NCBI GenBank assembly: GCA_026988575.1
Contig: JALSKZ010000056.1
Location: forward strand, 1 to 47,644
Reading direction: 5' to 3'
From: Thermodesulfobacteriales bacterium
GTDB lineage: Bacteria > Desulfobacterota > Thermodesulfobacteria > Thermodesulfobacteriales > Thermodesulfatatoraceae
Length of the DNA: 47,644 bases
Under the pieces are notes generated by a model. That model was not told the DNA's origin and did not search any database. It saw only the letters and a list, made by a program, of their open reading frames with translations. A program made the position numbers and the translations under genes. This document shows, piece after piece, positions 24,981 to 33,161 of this stretch (the first letter of the stretch is position 1; each line of letters opens with the position of its first letter).

Positions 24981-27413
24981 ATCGGCCTTGAGGCCGAGTT
25001 CTTTTTCTTTTTCGGCTATGATCAGCCGGGTGCGTACAATGGTGTCTGGAGTGAGGCTCATGGAGTCTATACCACACTCTACCAAAAAGGCTGCAAAATC
25101 TGGAAAGTCACTGGGGGCCTGTCCACAAATACCAATTTTTCGCCCCTTTTCTTTGGCCACCTTTATCACCTGGCGGATGAGTTTTTTCACTGCTGGATTA
25201 CGTTCGTCGTAAATATGGGAGACCAGTTCGGAGTCACGGTCAAGACCTAAAGTAAGCTGGGTAAGGTCATTGGAACCAATGGAAAATCCGTCAAACACTT
25301 CGGAAAACTGGTCGGCCAAGATTACGTTACTGGGGATTTCACACATTACGTATATTTCAAGCCCGTTTTCTCCTTGCTTAAGACCGTATTTTTCCATTAC
25401 TTTGACTACCTTTTTCCCTTCTTCTACGGTTCGACAGAAGGGGATCATGGCCTTTACGTTAGTGAGGCCCATTTCATCCCGTACCTTTTTCATGGCCTTG
25501 CACTCTAGGGCAAAGGCGGGCTCAAAATTGGGGTCATAATAGCGAGAAGCCCCTCGCCATCCGATCATGGGATTGTGTTCTACGGGTTCGTAGAGATAAC
25601 CTCCTATAAGGTTAGCGTATTCATTACTCTTAAAGTCAGACATGCGGACGATTACGTCTTTGGGCCAGAAGGCTGCTGCAATCATGGCGATGCCTTGGGC
25701 CAAAATATCCACGTAGTAATCGGCCTTATTGGTATACATGGAGGTTTTTTCGTCGATAAGTTTGACCACTTCCCGGATCTTTTTGTCCCGCCGGGCCTTC
25801 TTTTTGAGTTCCTCATAGTTAAGCAAGGCCAAGGGATGAATGGCGATGTGCGAACCAATGATAAATTCCAAGCGTGCAAGCCCCACACCGTCGTTAGGTA
25901 GTTGTCCTTGACTGAAGGCCTGCTCTGGTATTCCCACGTTCATCATGATTTTGGTTTTTGTCTTAGGAATCTTAGTAAGGTCAATACGTTCTACTTCAAA
26001 GGGGATAAGGCCTTCGTAGACCAGCCCTTCTTCTCCTTGAGAGCAGTCTACGGTGACTTCCATACCGGTTTTTATTACTTCGGTGGCCTTGTCAGTGCCT
26101 ACAATACAGGGTATGCCCAGTTCGCGGGAGATAATAGCAGCGTGACAAGTACGGCCTCCCCGGTTGGTTACGATGGCCGAGGCAATTTTCATGATTGGTT
26201 CCCAGTCAGGGTCGGTCATGTCGGTGACCAATACTTCGCCGGCCTTAAACTCCTCGATATTGGAGACGTTTTTGATAACCCGGGCCTTACCTTGGCCTAT
26301 TTTGCTGCCCACAGCCTTCCCGGTAACCAAGACTTTACCTTGGCCTTTGAGTTTATATATTTCGTAGTACTGCTCTTTTTTGGTCCCGTGTACCGTCTCG
26401 GGTCGGGCCTGGACAATAAAGAGCTCTCCCGTACCTACTTCCTTGCCGTCACCGTCTTTGGCCCACTCAATATCCATGGGACGACCGTAATGCTCTTCAA
26501 TGATGATGGCCCACTGGGCAAGTTTCAAGATTTCGTCATCTGAGATACAGAACAGTTTTTGGAGCTTTTTAGGGGTCTTGAGGTTCCTTACCGGGCAGCG
26601 CTCACTGGTACCGTAAACCATACGGTATTCTTTAGAGCCTAGTTTTTTGGAAAGGATGGGCTTGAAGCCCATCTTTAACGTGGGCTTGAATACGTAGAAT
26701 TCATCGGGGTTAACCTTGCCTTGGACAACATTCTCGCCCAGTCCCCAGGCGCCAGTAATGTAAACTACGTCTTTAAAGCCGCTTTCGGTGTCGATGGTAA
26801 ACATAACCCCTGAGGAAGCAGCATCACTGCGGACCATCTTTTGAATAGCCACCGACAAATAGACGTTAAAGTGGTCAAAGCCTTTGTCTTGCCGGTAAGA
26901 GATAGCTCTATCCGTAAAGAGAGAGGCAAAACAGCGTTTTACAGCGTTAATGACGTTTTCCACCCCCTGGATGTTGAGATAAGTATCTTGTTGACCAGCA
27001 AAAGAGGCGTCGGGAAGGTCTTCGGCCGTGGCTGAAGAACGTACCGCTACGTCTACGCTTTCTCCGTACTCTTCTTCTAACTTGTGGTAGGCCTCTTCTA
27101 TTGCTTCCGCAAGCTCCTTGGGCATTTGGGCGTTTAGGATGAGATGACGTACTTTTTTGCCCCGCCTCTGTAAGTCTTTGATGTTGTGTGTGTCAAGGCC
27201 TTCTAAGGCCTGGCGGATTTGCTCGTCTAGTTTGTTTTCCTTTATAAAATATCGATAGGCTGCTGCAGTTACGGCAAAACCATTGGGTACCTTTACACCT
27301 TTAGAAGTGAGGTTACGATACATCTCTCCTAAAGAAGCATTTTTGCCTCCTACTAAGGGTACATCTTTGATGGAAATCTCTTCAAACCAGAGAATAAGAG
27401 GCTCTTTAGACAT
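24978..27413 (-). CDS. ppsA: Phosphoenolpyruvate synthase
   Basis: About 811 residues. It converts pyruvate and ATP to PEP, AMP and phosphate, the entry step of gluconeogenesis from acetyl units. The N-terminal ATP-grasp half begins VPLVGGKNASLGEMYRNL. The phosphocarrier His lies in GGRTCHAAIISRELG (about residue 424). The C-terminal PEP-binding barrel carries GSNDLTQLTLGLDRDS and the cysteine motif ICGQAPS. Two ATG codons are adjacent; GGAGG sits six bases before the second (27413), which is chosen. Together with pyk the window encodes both directions of the PEP-pyruvate step. Confidence 0.96.
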   Translation of the reverse strand: MSKEPLILWFEEISIKDVPLVGGKNASLGEMYRNLTSKGVKVPNGFAVTAAAYRYFIKENKLDEQIRQALEGLDTHNIKDLQRRGKKVRHLILNAQMPKELAEAIEEAYHKLEEEYGESVDVAVRSSATAEDLPDASFAGQQDTYLNIQGVENVINAVKRCFASLFTDRAISYRQDKGFDHFNVYLSVAIQKMVRSDAASSGVMFTIDTESGFKDVVYITGAWGLGENVVQGKVNPDEFYVFKPTLKMGFKPILSKKLGSKEYRMVYGTSERCPVRNLKTPKKLQKLFCISDDEILKLAQWAIIIEEHYGRPMDIEWAKDGDGKEVGTGELFIVQARPETVHGTKKEQYYEIYKLKGQGKVLVTGKAVGSKIGQGKARVIKNVSNIEEFKAGEVLVTDMTDPDWEPIMKIASAIVTNRGGRTCHAAIISRELGIPCIVGTDKATEVIKTGMEVTVDCSQGEEGLVYEGLIPFEVERIDLTKIPKTKTKIMMNVGIPEQAFSQGQLPNDGVGLARLEFIIGSHIAIHPLALLNYEELKKKARRDKKIREVVKLIDEKTSMYTNKADYYVDILAQGIAMIAAAFWPKDVIVRMSDFKSNEYANLIGGYLYEPVEHNPMIGWRGASRYYDPNFEPAFALECKAMKKVRDEMGLTNVKAMIPFCRTVEEGKKVVKVMEKYGLKQGENGLEIYVMCEIPSNVILADQFSEVFDGFSIGSNDLTQLTLGLDRDSELVSHIYDERNPAVKKLIRQVIKVAKEKGRKIGICGQAPSDFPDFAAFLVECGIDSMSLTPDTIVRTRLIIAEKEKELGLKAD

Positions 27414-27416
27414 CAT

Positions 27417-27680
27417 ACTCCTCCTTTACATTATTATTTTGTGGGGGGTGTTTTCCCAAAGGAAATTGGGAAGCGACTGGAAATTTTTGGTTTTTGTAAT
27501 AAATTGCTTTAATATTTTTCCCATAAGAGATCAAAAATTTTTCCAACACCCATAATTGAGCTTAGCAATGGCCAAGCTTTAATGTCAAGAAATTTGAATT
27601 GAAGAACGATTTTATCCTCGTAAAAATTGGCTTTAGCTTTTGGTTCACTTTTCTTGTTGGTTTTATATCGGTTTTAGGAG
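27417..27680. other. Non-coding divergent spacer between ppsA and a winged-helix gene
   Basis: 264 AT-rich bases without a convincing gene. On the ppsA side a small hairpin is visible (TTCCCA at 27453-27458 pairing with TGGGAA at 27467-27472) within the putative ppsA leader. Several AT boxes could serve as divergent promoters but none is convincing. No riboswitch family is recognised. Confidence 0.5.
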
Positions 27681-27971
27681 ATGAATACATTACCTTGGGG
27701 CATCTTAGACGACACGGATTGGCGTATTCTCAAAGACCTTTACGCGTTGGCCCCCGATTGTGCCAAATTTTTAGCTCGCCGGTTACGTCTGGATCTCGGA
27801 GAAACCATGAAACGTTTAAAAAGGCTTGAGAACCTTGGCTTTTTAGAACGAGTGGAAGGACGTTTTTTGCGTAAAAAGGGGTTAAGACGTCCCAAACATA
27901 TGAATCACACTTATTACGAGCTTACCCGTTCGGCCAGGCTATACCTACGTACAGTATTATTCGAGGCATAA
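27681..27971 (+). CDS. Small winged-helix DNA-binding protein
   Basis: A 96-residue protein with a winged-helix core: DWRILKDLYALAPDCAKFLARRL (helices 1-2), then ETMKRLKRLENLGFLERVEG (recognition helix) and a wing ending in HTYYELTRSARLYL. It resembles small archaeal/bacterial DUF2250/ArsR-like regulators. AGGAG directly abuts the ATG and an in-frame stop lies at 27675, so there is no upstream alternative; the start must be leaderless, poorly initiated or at a rarer codon. It lies 45 bases ahead of lon and may regulate it. Confidence 0.75.
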   Translation: MNTLPWGILDDTDWRILKDLYALAPDCAKFLARRLRLDLGETMKRLKRLENLGFLERVEGRFLRKKGLRRPKHMNHTYYELTRSARLYLRTVLFEA

Positions 27972-28018
27972 CATCTCTATAAAAACAGTTTAGTTCTAAA
28001 AGCGAGGGAGGTTGCATG

Positions 28019-30427
28019 ATGGAATTTGAAGAAGAGGTCAGCACAGTGCCTGTTGAAGAGGAGACCATAGAGGTACCGGAATCCTTACCTTTGATGGCGG
28101 TAAGGGATATAGTCTTTTTCCCGGCCATGGTCATCCCCTTGTTTGTGGGCCGGGAGGCCTCTTTGGCGGCGTTAAACGAGGCCTTAGAAAGGGACCGACT
28201 CATCGTCCTTTCTACCCAAAAAAAGCCTGAAATAGAAGATCCTACCCCTGAAGACCTTTTTTCTGTTGGGGTTATTGCCTTGGTGATGCGCACCCTAAAG
28301 TTGCCTGATGGCCGGCTCAAGGTCCTGGTCCAGGCCTTAGCCCGGGCCAACATCGTAGAATATATTCAGAAAGAGCCCTTTTTTAAGGTGCGCATCGAAC
28401 CCATTAAGGAGGCTGAGCCTGGAGAAATAGATATCGAAACCGAAGCATTGACCAGGTCGGTAAAGGAAACAGCAGAGAAGGTTTTTGCCCTTCGTGGACA
28501 ACTAAACCCCGATTTGACCGCCATTCTAGATAGCCTTGAGGAACCAGGTCGACTAGCCGACATTATCGCCACTCATTTGCGTCTAAAAATAGACGAGGCC
28601 CAGGAACTGCTAGAGACTCTAGACCCTTTGGACAGACTCCAGAAACTACACAAGATTCTCCTTAGAGAGCTTGAAGTAGCCACCGTGAAGGCCAAGATCC
28701 AAACCGAGGCCCAAGAGGAGATGAACCGCACCCAAAAGGAGTATTTTTTGCGAGAGCAGTTACGGGCCATAAAACGTGAGTTGGGGGAGGTAGATGAACA
28801 CGCCCAAGAAATAGAAGAATTCCGCGAAAGGATTAAAAGGGCCCGCATGCCCAAAGAGGTAGAAAAAGAGGCCCTTAAACAACTGCGTAGGCTGGAAATG
28901 ATGCATCCTGACGCCGCCGAGGCTGCTATTATTCGGACCTACCTGGAGTGGTTAGCGGAGTTACCTTGGCGGAAACAAACCAAAGATAAATTAGACCTCA
29001 AGAGGGCCCGCAAGATACTAGATGAAGATCACTATAACCTGGAAAAAATAAAAGAGCGTATACTGGAATATCTTGCTGTACGCAAACTGAATCCCAAGGC
29101 CAAGGGGGCTATTTTGTGCTTTGTAGGGCCTCCAGGGGTAGGTAAGACGTCTTTAGGGCGTTCTATTGCCCGGGCCCTGGGGCGCAAGTTTTTGCGTATT
29201 TCTCTAGGTGGGGTACGCGATGAGGCTGAGATCAGGGGGCATCGGCGCACCTATATCGGGGCCATGCCCGGGCGCATTATACAGGGGTTAAAACAGGCAG
29301 GCACCCGAAACCCCGTATTTATGATCGATGAAGTAGATAAATTGTGTGCCGATTTTCAAGGAGATCCCGCCGCGGCCCTGTTGGAAGTATTAGATCCCGA
29401 ACAGAACAACTCCTTTGTAGATCATTATCTCGGTGTGCCTTTTGATCTTTCGCGCGTGATGTTTATTGCTACCGCCAATATGGTAGATCCTATTCCTCCA
29501 GCCCTTAGGGACCGTATGGAGATTATCTATTTGTCTGGTTATTCTACAGAAGAAAAGCTGATTATTGCCAAAAAGTACTTGCTTCCACGCCAGATCAAAG
29601 AGCACGGGCTCGATTTTAAGCTCGTCTGTCTCTCCGATGATACCCTCTTAAAGATTATAGATTTTTATACGGAAGAGGCCGGTTTAAGGGAGCTAGAGCG
29701 AAAACTAGCCGCTATCTGTAGGAAAATAGCCCTAAAGATTGCCGAGGGGCAAAAGGGACCCTTTAGGATAAGTCAGCGTAATCTTTCCAAGTATTTAGGA
29801 CCTCCGATTTATATCCCCGAGCTAGAACAAGATACCGATCAAATAGGTGTGGCTACCGGGCTTGCCTGGACGCAATATGGTGGGGAGGTGCTTTATGTGG
29901 AGGCCTTGGTGATGGAAGGGAAGGGGAACCTAATCCTGACTGGTCAGTTAGGAGAAGTGATGAGGGAGAGTGCCCAGGCCGCCCTCTCCTATACTCGTTC
30001 CAGGGCCAAAGAGCTGGGTTTAAAGCCCAATTTTTACGAAAAGTACGATATACATATCCATGTGCCCGCCGGCGCCATCCCCAAAGATGGCCCCTCGGCT
30101 GGGGTAACCATGGCTGTAGCCATGATTTCGGCCCTTACTAAGGTGCCTATATCTAAAGATATCGCCATGACTGGTGAAATTTCTTTGCAAGGAAAAGTCT
30201 TACCCGTAGGGGGCATAAAGGAAAAGGCCTTGGCGGCCCTGCGTAAAGGGATAACCAAGGTGATAATACCTGAAAAGAACGTAAAAGACCTGGAAGAAAT
30301 TCCTAAGGGTATGAGGCGCAAGATCGAATTTATGCCCGTGGCGCATATGGACGAAATCTTAGAAAAGACCTTGCTTTGGGAGAAAAGGAAGGTCAAAAAG
30401 TCCTCAAGGAGGCGCACAAAGACATGA
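28019..30427 (+). CDS. lon: ATP-dependent protease Lon
   Basis: About 802 residues with the three Lon parts: N-terminal substrate-recognition domain, AAA+ module (P-loop GPPGVGKTS at about residue 371) and the serine-lysine peptidase. The catalytic Ser is in PKDGPSAGVT (about 694) and the Lys is 43 residues on, in GGIKEKAL. Lon degrades misfolded and regulatory proteins in the cytoplasm. GGGAGG seven bases before ATG 28019 favours this over the adjacent ATG 28016. Its stop overlaps the start of the next gene as ATGA. Confidence 0.97.
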   Translation: MEFEEEVSTVPVEEETIEVPESLPLMAVRDIVFFPAMVIPLFVGREASLAALNEALERDRLIVLSTQKKPEIEDPTPEDLFSVGVIALVMRTLKLPDGRLKVLVQALARANIVEYIQKEPFFKVRIEPIKEAEPGEIDIETEALTRSVKETAEKVFALRGQLNPDLTAILDSLEEPGRLADIIATHLRLKIDEAQELLETLDPLDRLQKLHKILLRELEVATVKAKIQTEAQEEMNRTQKEYFLREQLRAIKRELGEVDEHAQEIEEFRERIKRARMPKEVEKEALKQLRRLEMMHPDAAEAAIIRTYLEWLAELPWRKQTKDKLDLKRARKILDEDHYNLEKIKERILEYLAVRKLNPKAKGAILCFVGPPGVGKTSLGRSIARALGRKFLRISLGGVRDEAEIRGHRRTYIGAMPGRIIQGLKQAGTRNPVFMIDEVDKLCADFQGDPAAALLEVLDPEQNNSFVDHYLGVPFDLSRVMFIATANMVDPIPPALRDRMEIIYLSGYSTEEKLIIAKKYLLPRQIKEHGLDFKLVCLSDDTLLKIIDFYTEEAGLRELERKLAAICRKIALKIAEGQKGPFRISQRNLSKYLGPPIYIPELEQDTDQIGVATGLAWTQYGGEVLYVEALVMEGKGNLILTGQLGEVMRESAQAALSYTRSRAKELGLKPNFYEKYDIHIHVPAGAIPKDGPSAGVTMAVAMISALTKVPISKDIAMTGEISLQGKVLPVGGIKEKALAALRKGITKVIIPEKNVKDLEEIPKGMRRKIEFMPVAHMDEILEKTLLWEKRKVKKSSRRRTKT

Positions 30428-31041
30428 AAGCACGGGTTTTTTTACTAAGATGGGTGGTTTTCCTGGGGGTTATCGCCAGCTGTTTGGCCGTACACGCCGA
30501 GACATATAATCTACTTGATGATCTGGGCTTTTGGTTAAAGTATCGCTATCAAACCCTGGAACAGAAAGAACTAACTAATTTTATAGACCAAAAAGGCTTT
30601 GAGGGGGCACGCTTTTTCTTTAGCGATCTAGATCGTTGGCTTACCTTTGATCTGCGTGAATATCTGCATGATTGGCACGTGAAGGTGAGTCTTTTGTCTT
30701 TGAAATATCGAGACCTTAAGCATCGTCCAGATCCCTTAGCGGCAAAGGTCATAAAGGAATATCAGGAATGTCTCGTTCGGGGGGAGAAGGTTATGCCTCG
30801 GGTCGTGGTCGATAAAAGGAATAAAGAACTAATATATCGTTATTTTATACCCATTTATACGAAAAAAAGCTGTTTAAGGTGTCACGGCAATAAGTATCAG
30901 TTAATTCCTTCTTACGCCACAAAGATAAAGGCCTTTTATCCTGAGGATCGGGCTGTGGGCCTAAAAGAAGGAGATTTGCGTGGGGTAATAAGCATAGATA
31001 TTCCCGCCCAATCTGTAAGGTATCTTGTCTCCAGCCAGTGA
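30424..31041 (+). CDS. Periplasmic single-haem c protein, Tll0287-like (DUF3365) domain
   Basis: 205 residues from ATG 30424, with AAGGAGG at 30406-30412 upstream and ATGA overlap with lon; a longer frame starting inside lon has no support. An N-terminal signal peptide (LLRWVVFLGVIASCLAVHA) is followed by a helical domain and one CxxCH haem c motif, KSCLRCHG, late in the protein, then GVISIDIPAQSV. This is the layout of Tll0287-like haem sensor domains, often joined to histidine kinases or chemoreceptors but here free-standing. It could be a soluble redox or gas sensor, or an electron carrier. Confidence 0.8.
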   Translation: MKARVFLLRWVVFLGVIASCLAVHAETYNLLDDLGFWLKYRYQTLEQKELTNFIDQKGFEGARFFFSDLDRWLTFDLREYLHDWHVKVSLLSLKYRDLKHRPDPLAAKVIKEYQECLVRGEKVMPRVVVDKRNKELIYRYFIPIYTKKSCLRCHGNKYQLIPSYATKIKAFYPEDRAVGLKEGDLRGVISIDIPAQSVRYLVSSQ

Positions 31042-31046
31042 TAGGT

Positions 31047-31070
31047 AAGGGGGCTCCGCCCCCTTTGTTA
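31047..31070. terminator. GC-rich hairpin between converging genes; also SECIS-like for the SlyD-like gene
   Basis: An eight-base stem AAGGGGGC/GCCCCCTT with a three-base loop. On the plus strand it is followed by TTTGTTATT and can terminate the lon operon. On the minus strand there is no T-run. There its loop (GGA) starts 23 bases after the TGA of the SlyD-like gene, which is within the range expected of a bacterial SECIS element. Confidence 0.7.
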
Positions 31071-31079
31071 TTAACAGCT

Positions 31080-31577
31080 TCAACCACTACCGCAGTTGCG
31101 CGCATCACAAGACATGTAATCAAAAGATGTGGCTTCGCGTACCTCTTCCACCTTGATTTTCATCTTTATATTATGTCCGGCAGCAGGATGATTAAAATCG
31201 GCCAGGATCCTGTGGTCGTCTAGTATTTCTTTTACCAGAAACATTACTTGACGGCCTGAAGGGGTGATCTCTTGATAATATTCGCCCTCTTTAATCATTT
31301 CCGGGTGTTTTATCTGACTGAGAGGGATCTCTTGGACCAGACGTTCGTCATAATTTCCGTAGGCTTGCTCTGGGGGGATGGTCACCACCAGTTCGTCCCC
31401 TTCGCTGCGGCCTACCAGGGTTTCTTCAATAAGGGGCATAAGGGAGTCTCTTCCGTATAAAAAATTGACCCTCATAGGGCGGGCAAACCATTCTGGAGTG
31501 TCTCTACCCTCTATCTCTAACTGGTAAGTAATGGTTACCACCCTGTTGGGGCCTATCTTCTTGGTAAAAAGATCCAT
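31080..31577 (-). CDS. SlyD-like FKBP-type peptidyl-prolyl isomerase with Cys-rich tail
   Basis: 165 residues from ATG 31577, which has GGAGGAAGAT upstream; the longer frame to 31649 lacks a site. An FKBP core with an inserted chaperone flap is seen: VVTITYQLEIEGRD, then GRSEGDELVVTIPPEQAYG and GHNIKMKIKVEEVREAT. SlyD proteins assist folding and bind nickel or other metals through a C-terminal His/Cys tail. Here the tail is SCDARNCGSG and then TGA. Reading through the TGA would add Ser-Cys before TAA (31071-31073), giving CGSG-U-SC, so selenocysteine is possible. It lies downstream of pyk. Confidence 0.85.
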   Translation of the reverse strand: MDLFTKKIGPNRVVTITYQLEIEGRDTPEWFARPMRVNFLYGRDSLMPLIEETLVGRSEGDELVVTIPPEQAYGNYDERLVQEIPLSQIKHPEMIKEGEYYQEITPSGRQVMFLVKEILDDHRILADFNHPAAGHNIKMKIKVEEVREATSFDYMSCDARNCGSG

Positions 31578-31645
31578 ATCTTCCTCCGAACAATAGTTTC
31601 TAATTAATAAAGCCTTAAAATATATCCCTGTCAAATAGAACTTTT

Positions 31646-33076
31646 TCACAAGCCCGGTGATAGGGGAATTATTTCTATACGGTGGGGGACAGTAGGGTGT
31701 ACCCGGGAAGGGCCTTCTATGAGGAGGATGGCGTCACCCTGAAAGGCATATTGATCTATGAATTTCGATACAGTTTTTTCCCAATGTAGGGGTTTTTTAC
31801 CGTAGTAAACAGGCCAGACCCCGAAGGAGAAAATCAGTTCTTGACAGGTCTTTTCGTGATTACTTACGCCCAATATCCAGCAAGGTAGGCGAAAACGAGA
31901 TACTTTTCTGGCTGTAGTACCACTTTCCGTGGGGCAAAATACAGTGGCTATGTCCATGTTTTTGACTATATTGTGAATGCTTTCCGACACTAGGTCTACT
32001 ATAGAGCGGGGTTTTTGGGGTTTGACACAGACCATATTGAAGAACCGTTCACGCTCTAAAAAAGGCTCTGTGGCCGCGGCTATCTTGGCCAGCATTTTGG
32101 TGGCCTCCACCGGGTACTTTCCTGTAGCTGACTCCTCAGAAAGCATTACGGCATCGGTTCCGTCTAGAATAGCATTGGCCACGTCGGTGGCTTCGGCCCG
32201 GGTGGGGCGTTTGTTGTGGGTCATGGATTCTAGCATTTGGGTAGCGGTAATGACGGGCTTGCCGTAGGTAAGGGCCTTTTGAATCAGAGATTTTTGGACT
32301 ATAGCAATCCTTTCTAAGGGGATTTCAACCCCCAGGTCTCCTCGGGCAATCATGATACCGTCAGCCACCTCTAATATTTCATCGATATGTTCTAAGGCTT
32401 GGGCGCGTTCTATCTTGGCGATAATAAACGGGTTATATCCTAGGTCTGAAGCGGCCTTTCTGACAGCCAATACGTCCTGGGCGCATCCCACAAAAGATTG
32501 ACTTACGGCATCAACTCCATGTTCCAGGGCAAAGGCTAGGATCTCTTTATCTTTGGGGGTGAAAGCGCATACTCCCAAATCAACGCCAGGGAAATTTATC
32601 CCCTTACGTGAGCGCAATTCTCCTCCTACCACCACCGTGCAAATCACGTCTTGGTCTTTTATCTCTTCTACCTGTAACTGTATTAGACCATCGGCTACAT
32701 AGATCAGGCTGCCCTTTTTTACTACCTTGAGGAGCTCGGGCCAATATACCGGGGCTATGTTTTCGTTTCCCAAGACCGACCTGGTAGTCAAGACAAATTT
32801 TTGGCCCCGTTTCAGATAAACAGGCTCTTTTTCAAGCACTCCTAAGCGGATTTTGGGTCCAGGTAGGTCGGCCATGAGGGCAACCCTCTTTTTGAGCTCC
32901 TTAGCAGCCTTGCGTACCCGACGTATTACCTGAGCGTGAGTCTTAAAATCGCCGTGGGAAAAATTTAACCGGACGATGTTTAGCCCTGCTTTCATCAGGT
33001 CCTTTATGGTGCTTAGATCCTCCGAGGCCGGCCCAATAGTACATACGATTTTGGTCTTGTGGGAGGGTAGTTGCAT
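31646..33076 (-). CDS. pyk: Pyruvate kinase
   Basis: A 476-residue pyruvate kinase that converts PEP and ADP to pyruvate and ATP. Motifs seen are KTKIVCTIGPAS at the start, LNFSHGDF, the magnesium/PEP site MIARGDLGVEIPLERI and DGTDAVMLSEESATGKYP. The C-terminal regulatory domain is present. AAGGAG precedes ATG 33076. It is transcribed just ahead of the SlyD-like gene. Having both Pyk and PpsA suggests switching between glycolytic and gluconeogenic flow. Confidence 0.96.
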   Translation of the reverse strand: MQLPSHKTKIVCTIGPASEDLSTIKDLMKAGLNIVRLNFSHGDFKTHAQVIRRVRKAAKELKKRVALMADLPGPKIRLGVLEKEPVYLKRGQKFVLTTRSVLGNENIAPVYWPELLKVVKKGSLIYVADGLIQLQVEEIKDQDVICTVVVGGELRSRKGINFPGVDLGVCAFTPKDKEILAFALEHGVDAVSQSFVGCAQDVLAVRKAASDLGYNPFIIAKIERAQALEHIDEILEVADGIMIARGDLGVEIPLERIAIVQKSLIQKALTYGKPVITATQMLESMTHNKRPTRAEATDVANAILDGTDAVMLSEESATGKYPVEATKMLAKIAAATEPFLERERFFNMVCVKPQKPRSIVDLVSESIHNIVKNMDIATVFCPTESGTTARKVSRFRLPCWILGVSNHEKTCQELIFSFGVWPVYYGKKPLHWEKTVSKFIDQYAFQGDAILLIEGPSRVHPTVPHRIEIIPLSPGL

Positions 33077-33161
33077 AGGGCTTGCTCCTTATCAGGTTAA
33101 TATTTTTGTTTTTTGTGCCAACAGTTAATAATCTAGTTAAGATATTTCGGTTAATTTCTAC

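Noticed and set aside
27599-27829. Short frame overlapping the winged-helix gene
   Set aside because: The alternative frame has no domain and ends inside the gene; the winged-helix frame gives a coherent fold.
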